Below are positions 54,292 through 64,000 of a DNA stretch of 64,000 nucleotides, piece by piece. The DNA is from CAWEBF01 sp963807235 (GTDB lineage: Bacteria; Acidobacteriota; Vicinamibacteria; Vicinamibacterales; UBA2999), in the NCBI GenBank assembly GCA_963807235.1, contig CAWEBF010000015.1, positions 124,001 through 188,000 of the forward strand, given 5' to 3'. Position 1 is the first letter of the stretch; each line of letters opens with the position of its first letter. Both the position numbers and the translations under genes were made by a program. Under the pieces are notes generated by a model. The model did no database searches. It saw only the letters and a list, made by a program, of their open reading frames with translations, and was not told the origin of the DNA.

Positions 54292-55382
54292 GCGCCCTAT
54301 GTTCGGGGTAACCGCGGGCGGCGATCGGCCAGACGTCCACGACGCGATCGCCGTCGACGGCGTAGAACACGTCATGGAGGTTCACGGTGGGATCGGTGTG
54401 GGACGGGCGCAGCCGCACGCGATCGCCGATCGCCAGCGTGCATTCGTACGGCACCTCCACCACCGCGTGCTCATCGTTGAGCGCAGTCACGCGCGCGCCA
54501 GGAATGCCTTCCAGTGCGGGGTACCCGTGGTCCTTGGTCGCCGACTTGTGCCCGCAGTCGAGGACGATTCGGTCGAGCGCCGGACGGCTCACCACCGTCC
54601 CGAGCACGAAAAACGCCGGGACGAAGGGCACGCCCACGTCACCATAATCGGTGTCCATCAAGGCGTACGAACCCGCCTGGATCTCGGTCACACCCGGCAC
54701 GCGGCCGCTGACGTCGAACGTGCCGGTGCCGCCGGCCGAGACAATCGGACACGGCAGATCGGCTCCGCGCAGCAGAGCTGCGGTGTCGACCAGCGCTTTC
54801 ATCGCGGTTCGCGCCGCCGCCTCACGCGCAGAGCGGTCGCGCATCGGCTGGACATGGCCTTCGTAGCCCATCACGCCGCGCAACTCCAATGGCGGCATCT
54901 CCGAGACCAGGCGCGCAAGCGACAAGGCTTGCTCCCCCGGCCGCACGCCGCATCGGCCCTGACCGACGTCAAGGTCCACCAGCACGCCCACACGTACGCC
55001 GGCCGCCTGGGCCGCCGCCGACAGCCCTTCGACGCCGCGGCGAGAGTCGACGGCAGTTGTGATGCGCAGGCCCCGAGCCAGCTGCGCGACCCGGGCCCAC
55101 TTCGATTCGCCGACGAGCTCGTTGGCGATGAGGACGTCGTCGCACAGGGCCGCCACGGCTTCGGCCTCGCCCACGGTGGAGCACGTGAGGCCGATGCACG
55201 AGCCCGCCGCCAGCTGGCGTTGCGCGATGGCCGGCGTCTTGTGCGCCTTGACGTGGGGCCGCAGCCGGCAGGGGCCGTCGGCGAAGAACCCGGCCATCGT
55301 GGCGATGTTGCGGTCGAGCGCCGCCACCTCCACGATCAGCGCAGGCGTCGTCAGGTCCGCGAGCGATCGCGGCGCGGCCTGC

Positions 55383-55402
<20 letters not shown>
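54275..55402 (-). CDS. D-threonine aldolase / D-serine dehydratase-like PLP enzyme (alanine-racemase fold)
   Basis: 375 residues, fold-type III. N-terminal barrel with TPALIVEVAALDRNIATMAGFF and the PLP Lys in LRPHVKAHKTPAIAQRQL; VLVDLDVGQGRCGVRPGEQAL; ELRGVMGYEGHVQ; C-terminal domain with the metal-binding DCGHKSATKDHGYP and HDVFYAVDGDRVVDVWPIAARGYPE. It degrades a D-beta-hydroxy amino acid; which one is not clear. Ends in a heptad array; overlaps the regulator gene by 20 bp. Confidence 0.88.
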
Positions 55403-56768
<1,366 letters not shown>

Positions 56769-56778
56769 GAGGTCGGCG

Positions 56779-56861
56779 AATTCAGAATCGTAATTTGGGG
56801 TCGGGCCTAAAACACGACATCGGTTCGTTTTAGGCCCGACCCCAAATTACGATTCTGAATT
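56779..56861. repeat. Perfect 35-bp inverted repeat (13-nt loop)
   Basis: Arms 56779-56813 and 56827-56861 pair without mismatch. Each carries GGGGTCGGGCCTAAAAC or its complement and AATTCAGAATCGTAATT or its complement. The arm is much AT-richer than neighbours. It lies in the kinase-regulator gap, so any read-through mRNA would carry a very stable hairpin. No T-run. Form recalls REP/REPIN hairpins with a GGGGTCxGG core. Confidence 0.95.
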
Positions 56862-56866
56862 GTGCC

Positions 56867-59128
56867 TCAACACGGCAATTCGATCGTAAATCGCGTCCCG
56901 TGCGGCAGGTTCTCAGCGACCTCTATCGCTCCGCCATGCTCGGCGACGATGCGCCGCACGATTGCCAGGCCCAGCCCGCTGCCGCGCTTCTTCGTCGAGT
57001 AATAGGGCAGGAACAGCTTGTCGCGCTCCCCCGGCGGGATGCCCGGTCCGTCGTCGGCCACCACGACGTTCACGAGGCTGTGCGCCGCGTCGTGCGCCGT
57101 GGACACCTCGATGGTGCCGTGGCGGTCCATCGCCTCCACGGCGTTGTCCACCAGGTTGAGCACCACGCGCCGCATCTGCTCGGGATCAACGGACACGCGC
57201 GGCAGCACCGGCGCATACACCCGGTGGAACGTGACCTCGCTCAGCAGCCCGTCGTAGAGGCCCAGCGCGTCGTCCAGCACGCCGTGCAGATCCGTGGGCA
57301 CCGCGCGCGGGGCCGGCATGCGCGCGAACTGTGAGAACTCGTCCACCAGGCCCTTGAGCGACTCCACTTCGCCGATGATCGTCGTGGCGCATTCCGCCAC
57401 GAGGTCCCTGGTCGCGTCCGGCGCGTCGGCGAAGTGCCGCCGCATGCGCTCGGCCGAGAGCTGAATCGGCGTGAGGGGGTTCTTGATCTCGTGTGCCAGG
57501 CGGCGCGCCACCTCGCGCCACGCCGCCACCTTCTGGGCCCGTACCAGCGGCGACACGTCGTCGAACACCACCACCACGCCGTTCTGCGTCCCGTCGTCGG
57601 CCCGCAGCGGCGAGGTGACCACGGACAGATGGACCTCGCGCCCGCCGCGTGTGACCGTCAGATCGTGCGCACGGGCCTCCTGCGACCGCAGCCCGTCCTC
57701 GCCGAGAAGCGCCGCGAACGACTCCAGCCCGGGAGCGCCGAACACCTCGGTCACGCCCTTTCCCGCCGCCGTGCCCCCAATGTCCAGCAGACGCGTGGCG
57801 GCCGAGTTCCACGTGCGGATGCGGCCGCTGGCGTCCACCGACAGCACGCCCGTGGCCAGGCGCTCGAGCACGGTCTCCACATAGCGACGGCGGTGTTCCA
57901 CCTCGACATGCTTGGCCTCGAGCTCCACGGCCGACCGTTCCAGCCGCGTGCGGCTGGCCGAGAGCTCCGCCGCCATGCGGTTGAACGACTCGGCCAGCGA
58001 GCCGAACTCGTCGCGGTTGGACACGTCCACGCGATAGTCAAGATGGCCCGCGCGGATCTCGTCGGCGGCAGCGCCCAGCAGCTGCAAATGCCGGGTGATG
58101 CGCTTGGCGATATAGAGGCCCAGCCACGTCGCGGTGACCAGGATCATCAGCGTGAGCATCAGGAAGAAGGACAGATACACGCCGGTGAGCGGCTGGCGCA
58201 GGACGCGCAACTGCTGATAGCCCTCGTAGGCATCGGTCACGCCGCGCGCCCGGGCCGCCAGGTTCGCGGGCAGCACGTCGCTGGCAACCACGGCCCCGAC
58301 CACAGGCCCGCCGGGCGTCCGACGGATCGGCGTCGCGGCGCCCATCACCTCGGCGCCATCGGCTCCGCGTTCCACTGTCTGCGCCGGCTGGCCCGAGCTG
58401 ATCGCGCGACGCGCGAGGCCATCCGCGAGCGTGTCGGCATCTGCCCCGTCGGACGTCCCCGTGCCAGCCTGCGACACCAGGCCGACACCACCGGAGCCGT
58501 CGGCCGCCAGTTCGTACACGCGCACGCGCCCGGACCCGACCGAGGCGATGTCGGCGGCTACCGTGGCGCTGACGGCATCGCGCTGGTCGAAGCCGAAGTC
58601 GGACGCGCCCAGCGCGCGCGCGACGCGCGCCGCGCGAGCGGCCACGACGTCCTGCCGCAGCTGGTAGTAATCGGCCGCGATGTCGTTGGCCGATGCCAGC
58701 AGGTCGCCCATCGGTGCATCGAACCACCGTGCGACGCTGTTGCGAATGAGCTCGCTGCCGACGATCGAGACAAGAAGCGCCGGTACCAGTGTCATGGCCA
58801 GCAGCACCGCGACCAGCTTGGCGCGCACGCGCGCGAACGGCAATGACCCGCGCCGCTCGACCAGCAGCTTGACGATATTGCGCGTGAGCACGAACACCAG
58901 CGCGACGACGATCGTGAGATCGGTCACGACCAGCGCATAGAGCACGAATTCGGCGAGGAAGTCGGGGGCAAGCGCGGTCGAACGATTGGCGAGGATCAGC
59001 AGGCCGACAAGCGCGGCGATCAGCCCGGCGATACCGACGAGCACGTGCCTCGTGTTGTCGAGGAACGGGGCACGGCCGCGGTCGGAGGCGCGGCGGCGTG
59101 GCGGCGCGGGTAAGGACGGCTCCGTCAC
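56867..59128 (-). CDS. NtrY-type membrane sensor histidine kinase
   Basis: 753 residues. N-terminal membrane block (about 4 helices: HVLVGIAGLIAALVGLLILAN, FVLYALVVTDLTIVVALVFVL, KLVAVLLAMTLVPALLVSIV), extracytoplasmic domain, another helix (VYLSFFLMLTLMILVTATWLGLYIA), HAMP (RITRHLQLLGAAADEIRAGHLDYRV), PAS (ETVLERLATGVLSVDASGRI), HisKA with phospho-His in ARRLAHEIKNPLTPIQLSAERM and HATPase (NLVDNAVEAM, DDGPGIPPG, KRGSGLGLAIVRRI). GTG 59128 has AAGGAG 5 nt upstream, overlapping the nrdR stop; GTG 59134 alternative. Confidence 0.95.
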   Translation of the reverse strand: MTEPSLPAPPRRRASDRGRAPFLDNTRHVLVGIAGLIAALVGLLILANRSTALAPDFLAEFVLYALVVTDLTIVVALVFVLTRNIVKLLVERRGSLPFARVRAKLVAVLLAMTLVPALLVSIVGSELIRNSVARWFDAPMGDLLASANDIAADYYQLRQDVVAARAARVARALGASDFGFDQRDAVSATVAADIASVGSGRVRVYELAADGSGGVGLVSQAGTGTSDGADADTLADGLARRAISSGQPAQTVERGADGAEVMGAATPIRRTPGGPVVGAVVASDVLPANLAARARGVTDAYEGYQQLRVLRQPLTGVYLSFFLMLTLMILVTATWLGLYIAKRITRHLQLLGAAADEIRAGHLDYRVDVSNRDEFGSLAESFNRMAAELSASRTRLERSAVELEAKHVEVEHRRRYVETVLERLATGVLSVDASGRIRTWNSAATRLLDIGGTAAGKGVTEVFGAPGLESFAALLGEDGLRSQEARAHDLTVTRGGREVHLSVVTSPLRADDGTQNGVVVVFDDVSPLVRAQKVAAWREVARRLAHEIKNPLTPIQLSAERMRRHFADAPDATRDLVAECATTIIGEVESLKGLVDEFSQFARMPAPRAVPTDLHGVLDDALGLYDGLLSEVTFHRVYAPVLPRVSVDPEQMRRVVLNLVDNAVEAMDRHGTIEVSTAHDAAHSLVNVVVADDGPGIPPGERDKLFLPYYSTKKRGSGLGLAIVRRIVAEHGGAIEVAENLPHGTRFTIELPC

Positions 59129-59130
59129 CG

Positions 59131-59589
59131 TCACTCCTTGGAGTTCAGGAGGTCCTTCAGCTCGCTCATGAACTCCCCGATGTCGCGGAAGTGCCGGTAC
59201 ACGGACGCGAACCGCACGTAGGCCACCTTGTCGAGAGTGCGCAGCTCGTCCATCACCAGACCGCCGATGTCGTCGGTGGACATTTCCTTGTCGGGCCGCT
59301 CCTGCAGCAGGGCTTCCACGCGGTCGGCTACGCCTTCGATGGCCGACATGCTGACGGGGCGCTTCTCGCACGCCTTGAGCAACCCCGTCACCAGCTTCTG
59401 CCGGTCGAACCGCTCGCGCGTGCCGCCCTTCTTGATCACCATGTAGGCGATCTCGTCTATCCGCTCGTAGCTGGTGAACCGGCGGCCGCACGACAGACAC
59501 TCGCGGCGGCGCCGAATCGCCTCGCCCTCCTTGCTCTCGCGCGAGTCGACGACCTTGTCGCCCAGGTGGCCGCAGTAGGGGCATTTCAT
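59131..59589 (-). CDS. nrdR: Transcriptional repressor NrdR
   Basis: Represses ribonucleotide reductase genes in response to ATP/dATP. Zinc ribbon MKCPYCGHLGDKVVDSRESKEGEAIRRRRECLSCGRRFTSYERI and ATP-cone (MVIKKGGTRERFDRQKLVTGLLKACEKRPV). 152 residues, standard length. ATG 59589 is the family start. Confidence 0.98.
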   Translation of the reverse strand: MKCPYCGHLGDKVVDSRESKEGEAIRRRRECLSCGRRFTSYERIDEIAYMVIKKGGTRERFDRQKLVTGLLKACEKRPVSMSAIEGVADRVEALLQERPDKEMSTDDIGGLVMDELRTLDKVAYVRFASVYRHFRDIGEFMSELKDLLNSKE

Positions 59590-59596
59590 GGGTTGG

Positions 59597-60613
59597 TCAC
59601 CGGCCCACTGGCGACTCGGACTCTGCCAGCGAGCGCAGTCGGCCAATTGTCAGGCCGTCCTGGGCCATGAACAAGAGGGCCAGGAGCACGACCGGGCCGA
59701 AGGACAGGGCGTGGACCACGATGGCGGCGGCAACGGCAGCGGCGTTGGGAGCCCCGAAAAACGAGGTCATTCCGAACCGGTATGCCTCGTGAAAGCTGCC
59801 TACCCCGCCGGGCGTGGGCACGGCGACGCCGATCACCAGGAGGGCCTGGATGAGAAACGAGCCCGGAAACGGCAGCGTCATGTCGAACGCCCGGGTGACG
59901 ATCCACACCTCCCCGGCCCCAAGAATCCAGATGGGCAAGGACCACAAGGCCGCGAGCACGAACGGCCGGGGCTGCCGCGTCACCGCCAGGCCGCTGCTGA
60001 ACCGGCTGGCCGTCGCCGCGAGGCTGCGGCCCAGCGCCGCCGGCAGGATGCGGGTAGCCGACAGCGTGATCGTCCCAATCCGCTCGGGGTGAGACGCCAC
60101 GATCCACAGGAACACCAGCAGCGCGGCGGCGATGGCAGCGGCGATGCCGGCGGACACCTCGATGGAGCGCAGCGCGCGCGACGACATCGTGTCCATATCC
60201 GCGAAGCCAAATACGTAGACCGCGAGCAGCAGCAGCACCGCCACCAGATCCAGCACGCGCTCGATCACGATGGTGGCCATGGTGGCCGTCGCGCTCAGTC
60301 CTTCCTGTCGCGCCAGCAGGTACGGCCGCAGCACGTCACCGGCGCGTGCCGGCAGCACGGCCAGTGCGGCGAACCCGATCACGGTCGCGCGGAACGTCGA
60401 GCGGAAGCGCGTGGGCCCGATGGGCGAGAGCATATGCTGCCAGCGAACGGCCCTGGCCCAGTACGTGCCCCCGACGAAGGCCAACGCAAGCAGCAGCAAC
60501 GGGGCGTTCGCGCGGCGGACCTGATCCCAGACTTCGCCTAGATTCGCGTCGCGAAGAAACCACCAGACCAGTCCCAGTGAGATACACGTGATAACGGCTG
60601 TACGAACCTTCAC
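59597..60613 (-). CDS. Lysylphosphatidylglycerol-synthase-TM / UPF0104 flippase-like membrane protein
   Basis: 338 residues, about eight helices. UPF0104/MprF-flippase hallmarks: YWARAVRWQHMLSPIGPTRFRSTFRATVIGFAALAVLPARAGDVLRPYLLARQEGLSAT, IERVLDLVAVLLLLAVYVFG and VAVPTPGGVGSFHEAYRFGM. Probably moves a lipid-linked or amphipathic substrate. No synthetase domain is attached. Its likely -10 (TATATT, 60677-60672 minus) lies in the purC divergent gap. Confidence 0.88.
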   Translation of the reverse strand: MKVRTAVITCISLGLVWWFLRDANLGEVWDQVRRANAPLLLLALAFVGGTYWARAVRWQHMLSPIGPTRFRSTFRATVIGFAALAVLPARAGDVLRPYLLARQEGLSATATMATIVIERVLDLVAVLLLLAVYVFGFADMDTMSSRALRSIEVSAGIAAAIAAALLVFLWIVASHPERIGTITLSATRILPAALGRSLAATASRFSSGLAVTRQPRPFVLAALWSLPIWILGAGEVWIVTRAFDMTLPFPGSFLIQALLVIGVAVPTPGGVGSFHEAYRFGMTSFFGAPNAAAVAAAIVVHALSFGPVVLLALLFMAQDGLTIGRLRSLAESESPVGR

Positions 60614-60718
60614 TGGCTCAGGGGCAACGCTTCCAAAGTGCTGGGAGTGGGTGACTCAAGCGGTGGGACACAATATATCAGGCCCGATACGCGTGACAGC
60701 CAATGCAGTTGCGTACGG

Positions 60719-60747
60719 TTGCGCGCGTCTCAGGGTGTCGATAAGAT
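60719..60747 (+). promoter_or_regulatory. purC promoter
   Basis: TTGCGC (60719-60724), 17-bp spacer, TAAGAT (60742-60747). Start near 60754 gives a leader of about 28 nt. No PurR box or purine riboswitch fold is evident in it. Confidence 0.55.
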
Positions 60748-60781
60748 CCGGCCCTTTTCGTCCGATCGCCGATTAGCCACC

Positions 60782-61681
60782 GTGACCACAGCTGTTCCGC
60801 TGATGACGACGCGCCTCAACGGGCGCGAGCCCGATCGCCGAGGCAAGGTCCGCGACCTCTTCGACGCCGGATCGTCCCTCCTCATCGTCGCCACCGATCG
60901 CATCTCCGCGTTCGACTACGTGCTCGGCAGCGGCATCCCCGACAAAGGCAAGGTCCTGACGCAGTTGTCCGCGTTCTGGTTCGCCCGCACCGCCGGCATC
61001 GTGGCCAACCACGTACTCAGCACGGACCCGCGAACGTTTCCGGCGCCGTTTGCCGCGCATGCCGACCTGCTGGCAGGACGCGCCATGCTGGTGCGCACGA
61101 CGACGCCCTTCCCCATCGAATGCGTGGCCCGCGGGTATTTGTCGGGCTCTGGCTGGAAGGACTATCAGCAGACCGGTGAGGTGTGCGGCGTGCAGCTGCC
61201 GGCTGGCCTCCGCGAATCCGACCGGCTGCCCCAGCCGATCTTCACGCCGGCGACCAAGGCCTCCTCGGGGCACGACATCAACATCACCGAAGCCGAGGCG
61301 GCCGAGCTCGTGGGCCCCGACACGCTGGCCGAGCTGCGGCGGCTGACGCTGGCGCTCTACGAGGCTGGGGCGGCCTACGCGGCGTCACGGGGAATTCTGC
61401 TTGCCGACACGAAGTTCGAGTTCGGCACGACCGAATCGGGAGCCATCCTCCTCATCGACGAAGCGATGACTCCGGATTCGTCGCGGTACTGGCCGGCCGA
61501 TACCTACCGGCCCGGCGGCCCACAGTCCAGCTTCGACAAGCAGTTCGTGCGGGACTACCTGGAAGAGATTCGCTGGAACAAGCAGCCGCCGGTGCCATCG
61601 CTGCCTGATGAGGTGGTGGCCAAGACGCGGGACAAGTATCTAGAGGCGTACAAACGCCTGACCGGAACGGAGATGCACTGA
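60782..61681 (+). CDS. purC: Phosphoribosylaminoimidazole-succinocarboxamide synthase
   Basis: Adds aspartate to CAIR in purine synthesis. Signatures: RRGKVRDLFDAGSSLLIVATDRISAFDYVL, PFPIECVARGYLSGSGWKDYQQTG, FTPATKASSGHDINI, LADTKFEFG, LIDEAMTPDSSRYWPADTY. 299 residues from GTG 60782; ATG 60803 is an alternative. Confidence 0.97.
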   Translation: MTTAVPLMTTRLNGREPDRRGKVRDLFDAGSSLLIVATDRISAFDYVLGSGIPDKGKVLTQLSAFWFARTAGIVANHVLSTDPRTFPAPFAAHADLLAGRAMLVRTTTPFPIECVARGYLSGSGWKDYQQTGEVCGVQLPAGLRESDRLPQPIFTPATKASSGHDINITEAEAAELVGPDTLAELRRLTLALYEAGAAYAASRGILLADTKFEFGTTESGAILLIDEAMTPDSSRYWPADTYRPGGPQSSFDKQFVRDYLEEIRWNKQPPVPSLPDEVVAKTRDKYLEAYKRLTGTEMH

Positions 61682-61896
61682 TGAGCATGCGGGACGAGCT
61701 GGATCATCTGGTGTTCGAGATGCTGACCAAGGGGATCCGCTACGACGACGCCCACCGCGAGTTCGAGAAGCGCTTCATCAGTCACGCCCTCAAGAAGGCC
61801 GAGTTCAATGTCGGCCAGGCCGCGGAGATGCTGGGCATGCACCGCAACACCCTCAGCCGGAAAATCCACGAATACCGCCTCAGACGCTCAGCTTGA
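61681..61896 (+). CDS. Fis-type helix-turn-helix protein
   Basis: 71 residues: MSMRDELDHLVFEMLTKGIRYDDAHREFEKRFISHALKKAEFNVGQAAEMLGMHRNTLSRKIHEYRL. The last 30 residues form the Fis/NtrC-type HTH. It is about the size of Fis, so it probably binds DNA as a dimer without other domains. ATG overlaps the purC stop (TGATG), tying its level to purine synthesis. Confidence 0.9.
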   Translation: MSMRDELDHLVFEMLTKGIRYDDAHREFEKRFISHALKKAEFNVGQAAEMLGMHRNTLSRKIHEYRLRRSA

Positions 61897-61913
61897 CGGC
61901 CCGGCGAAGGTCC

Positions 61914-61969
61914 TTGACACCTTTTTGGCCGCTTCAATAGAATTAGCAGTCGTCCATGTCGACTGCTAA
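61914..61969 (+). promoter_or_regulatory. groESL promoter with CIRCE operator
   Basis: TTGACA (61914-61919), 18-bp spacer, TAGAAT (61938-61943), and overlapping it the inverted repeat TTAGCAGTC-N9-GACTGCTAA (61943-61969), the HrcA/CIRCE site (consensus TTAGCACTC-N9-GAGTGCTAA, one base changed on each arm). HrcA would block RNA polymerase until heat shock. Confidence 0.93.
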
Positions 61970-62059
61970 CCCGCAGTGGGAAGCGTCGCCAGACGGCGCC
62001 CAGGCCGAGGTCAACGCGGCCGCAGATCGAACCAATTAGAACAGCTGGAGTCGAGAGAC

Positions 62060-62353
62060 ATGAAAGTCAGACCGCTACACGACCGCATCATCGTTCAGCG
62101 CCTGGAAGAGGGCGAACAGAAAGTCGGCGGCATCATCATTCCGGATACCGCCAAGGAAAAACCCCAACAGGGCAAGGTCATCGCCGCCGGCGCCGGCAAG
62201 TTCAAGGAAGACGGCAGCCGTCAGCCCCTCGACGTGAAGGACGGCGACACCATCCTCTTCGGCAAGTACTCCGGTCAGGAAATCAAGATCGACGGCGAGG
62301 AGTACCTGATCATGCGCGAAGACGAAGTGCTGGCGATTCTCGAGTCGAAGTAA
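62060..62353 (+). CDS. groES: Co-chaperonin GroES
   Basis: 97 residues, MKVRPLHDRIIVQRLEEGEQKVGGIIIPDTAKEKPQQGKV..., mobile-loop GGIIIP intact, roof and DGDTILFGKYSGQEIKIDGEEYLIMREDEVLAI conserved. The leader from the promoter is about 110 nt. Confidence 0.98.
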   Translation: MKVRPLHDRIIVQRLEEGEQKVGGIIIPDTAKEKPQQGKVIAAGAGKFKEDGSRQPLDVKDGDTILFGKYSGQEIKIDGEEYLIMREDEVLAILESK

Positions 62354-62402
62354 ACCCTGTTTGGCGCGGCACCCGCCGCGCGATGTGTGGAGCGTAGAGG
62401 CA

Positions 62403-64000
<1,598 letters not shown>

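Overview
This 64 kb window is high-GC, gene-dense bacterial chromosome, almost all of it housekeeping. A diderm, type IV-piliated bacterium is indicated by pilMNOPQ, a LolA-like protein, a secretin lipoprotein and peptidoglycan-recycling genes. The gene mix, GC content and TPR/HEAT proteins suggest Acidobacteriota (perhaps Vicinamibacteria). That placement is inference; no 16S rRNA gene is present. I see no prophage, integron, CRISPR array or transposase gene. The unusual content lies in gene architecture and in small non-coding repeats.

Layout. 1-4.5 kb: the 3' part of a leftward pilMNOPQ operon. 4.8-10.5 kb: rplM-rpsI-rpsB-tsf and pyrH-frr; the tsf/pyrH junction holds a frameshifted TPR gene and a convergent Tat/zinc-ribbon gene. 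10.5-14 kb: a lone secreted protein between inverted heptad arrays, pfkA, tRNA-Ala(CGC) and a frameshifted, degenerate PolX/PHP paralogue. 14-16.5 kb: lolA and a TPR-secretin lipoprotein. 16.5-24 kb: a leftward, tightly coupled murein-recycling operon, nagZ-ldcA-mpl-pxpBC-murBA, ending in a MurB-MurA fusion whose MurA active-site Cys is Asp. It is divergent from a GHMP kinase and an intact polX. 27-35 kb: the classic ffh-rpsP-khpA-rimM-trmD-rplS-rnhB series, then TPR, membrane, thiE and HEAT-like genes. 35.4-45.3 kb: a 2Fe-2S ferredoxin, then a leftward run of eleven mostly overlapping genes (TPR, RDD, pgpA, cinA, plsY, gpsA, ftsY, ribD, ribE, ribBA, LOG). 45.4-55.4 kb: accessory metabolism with decay: aminotransferase, FAD/Fe-S oxidase, truncated transporter, Ser/Thr-kinase remnant, cyclase, frameshifted TauE and a PLP enzyme. 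55.4-64 kb: an NtrX/NtrY-type two-component pair separated by a perfect 35-bp inverted repeat, nrdR, a flippase-like membrane protein, purC, a Fis-type HTH protein and CIRCE-controlled groES-groEL (cut by the window end).

Repeats. At least ten intergenic spots carry tandem repeats with an exact 7-bp period but different heptamers. Three of them form inverted pairs around a short core; in two that core is GGAACTGCAG(T/C)TCCG, an element architecture I do not recognise from named families. At least six loci (tsf, the TPR gene, the PolX paralogue, the FAD oxidase tail, tauE, the kinase remnant) carry apparent frameshifts. Either genuine decay or consensus error is possible, and raw reads are needed to decide. 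Several promoters have a -10 box only 5-12 bp from the start codon, implying leaderless or near-leaderless transcripts.
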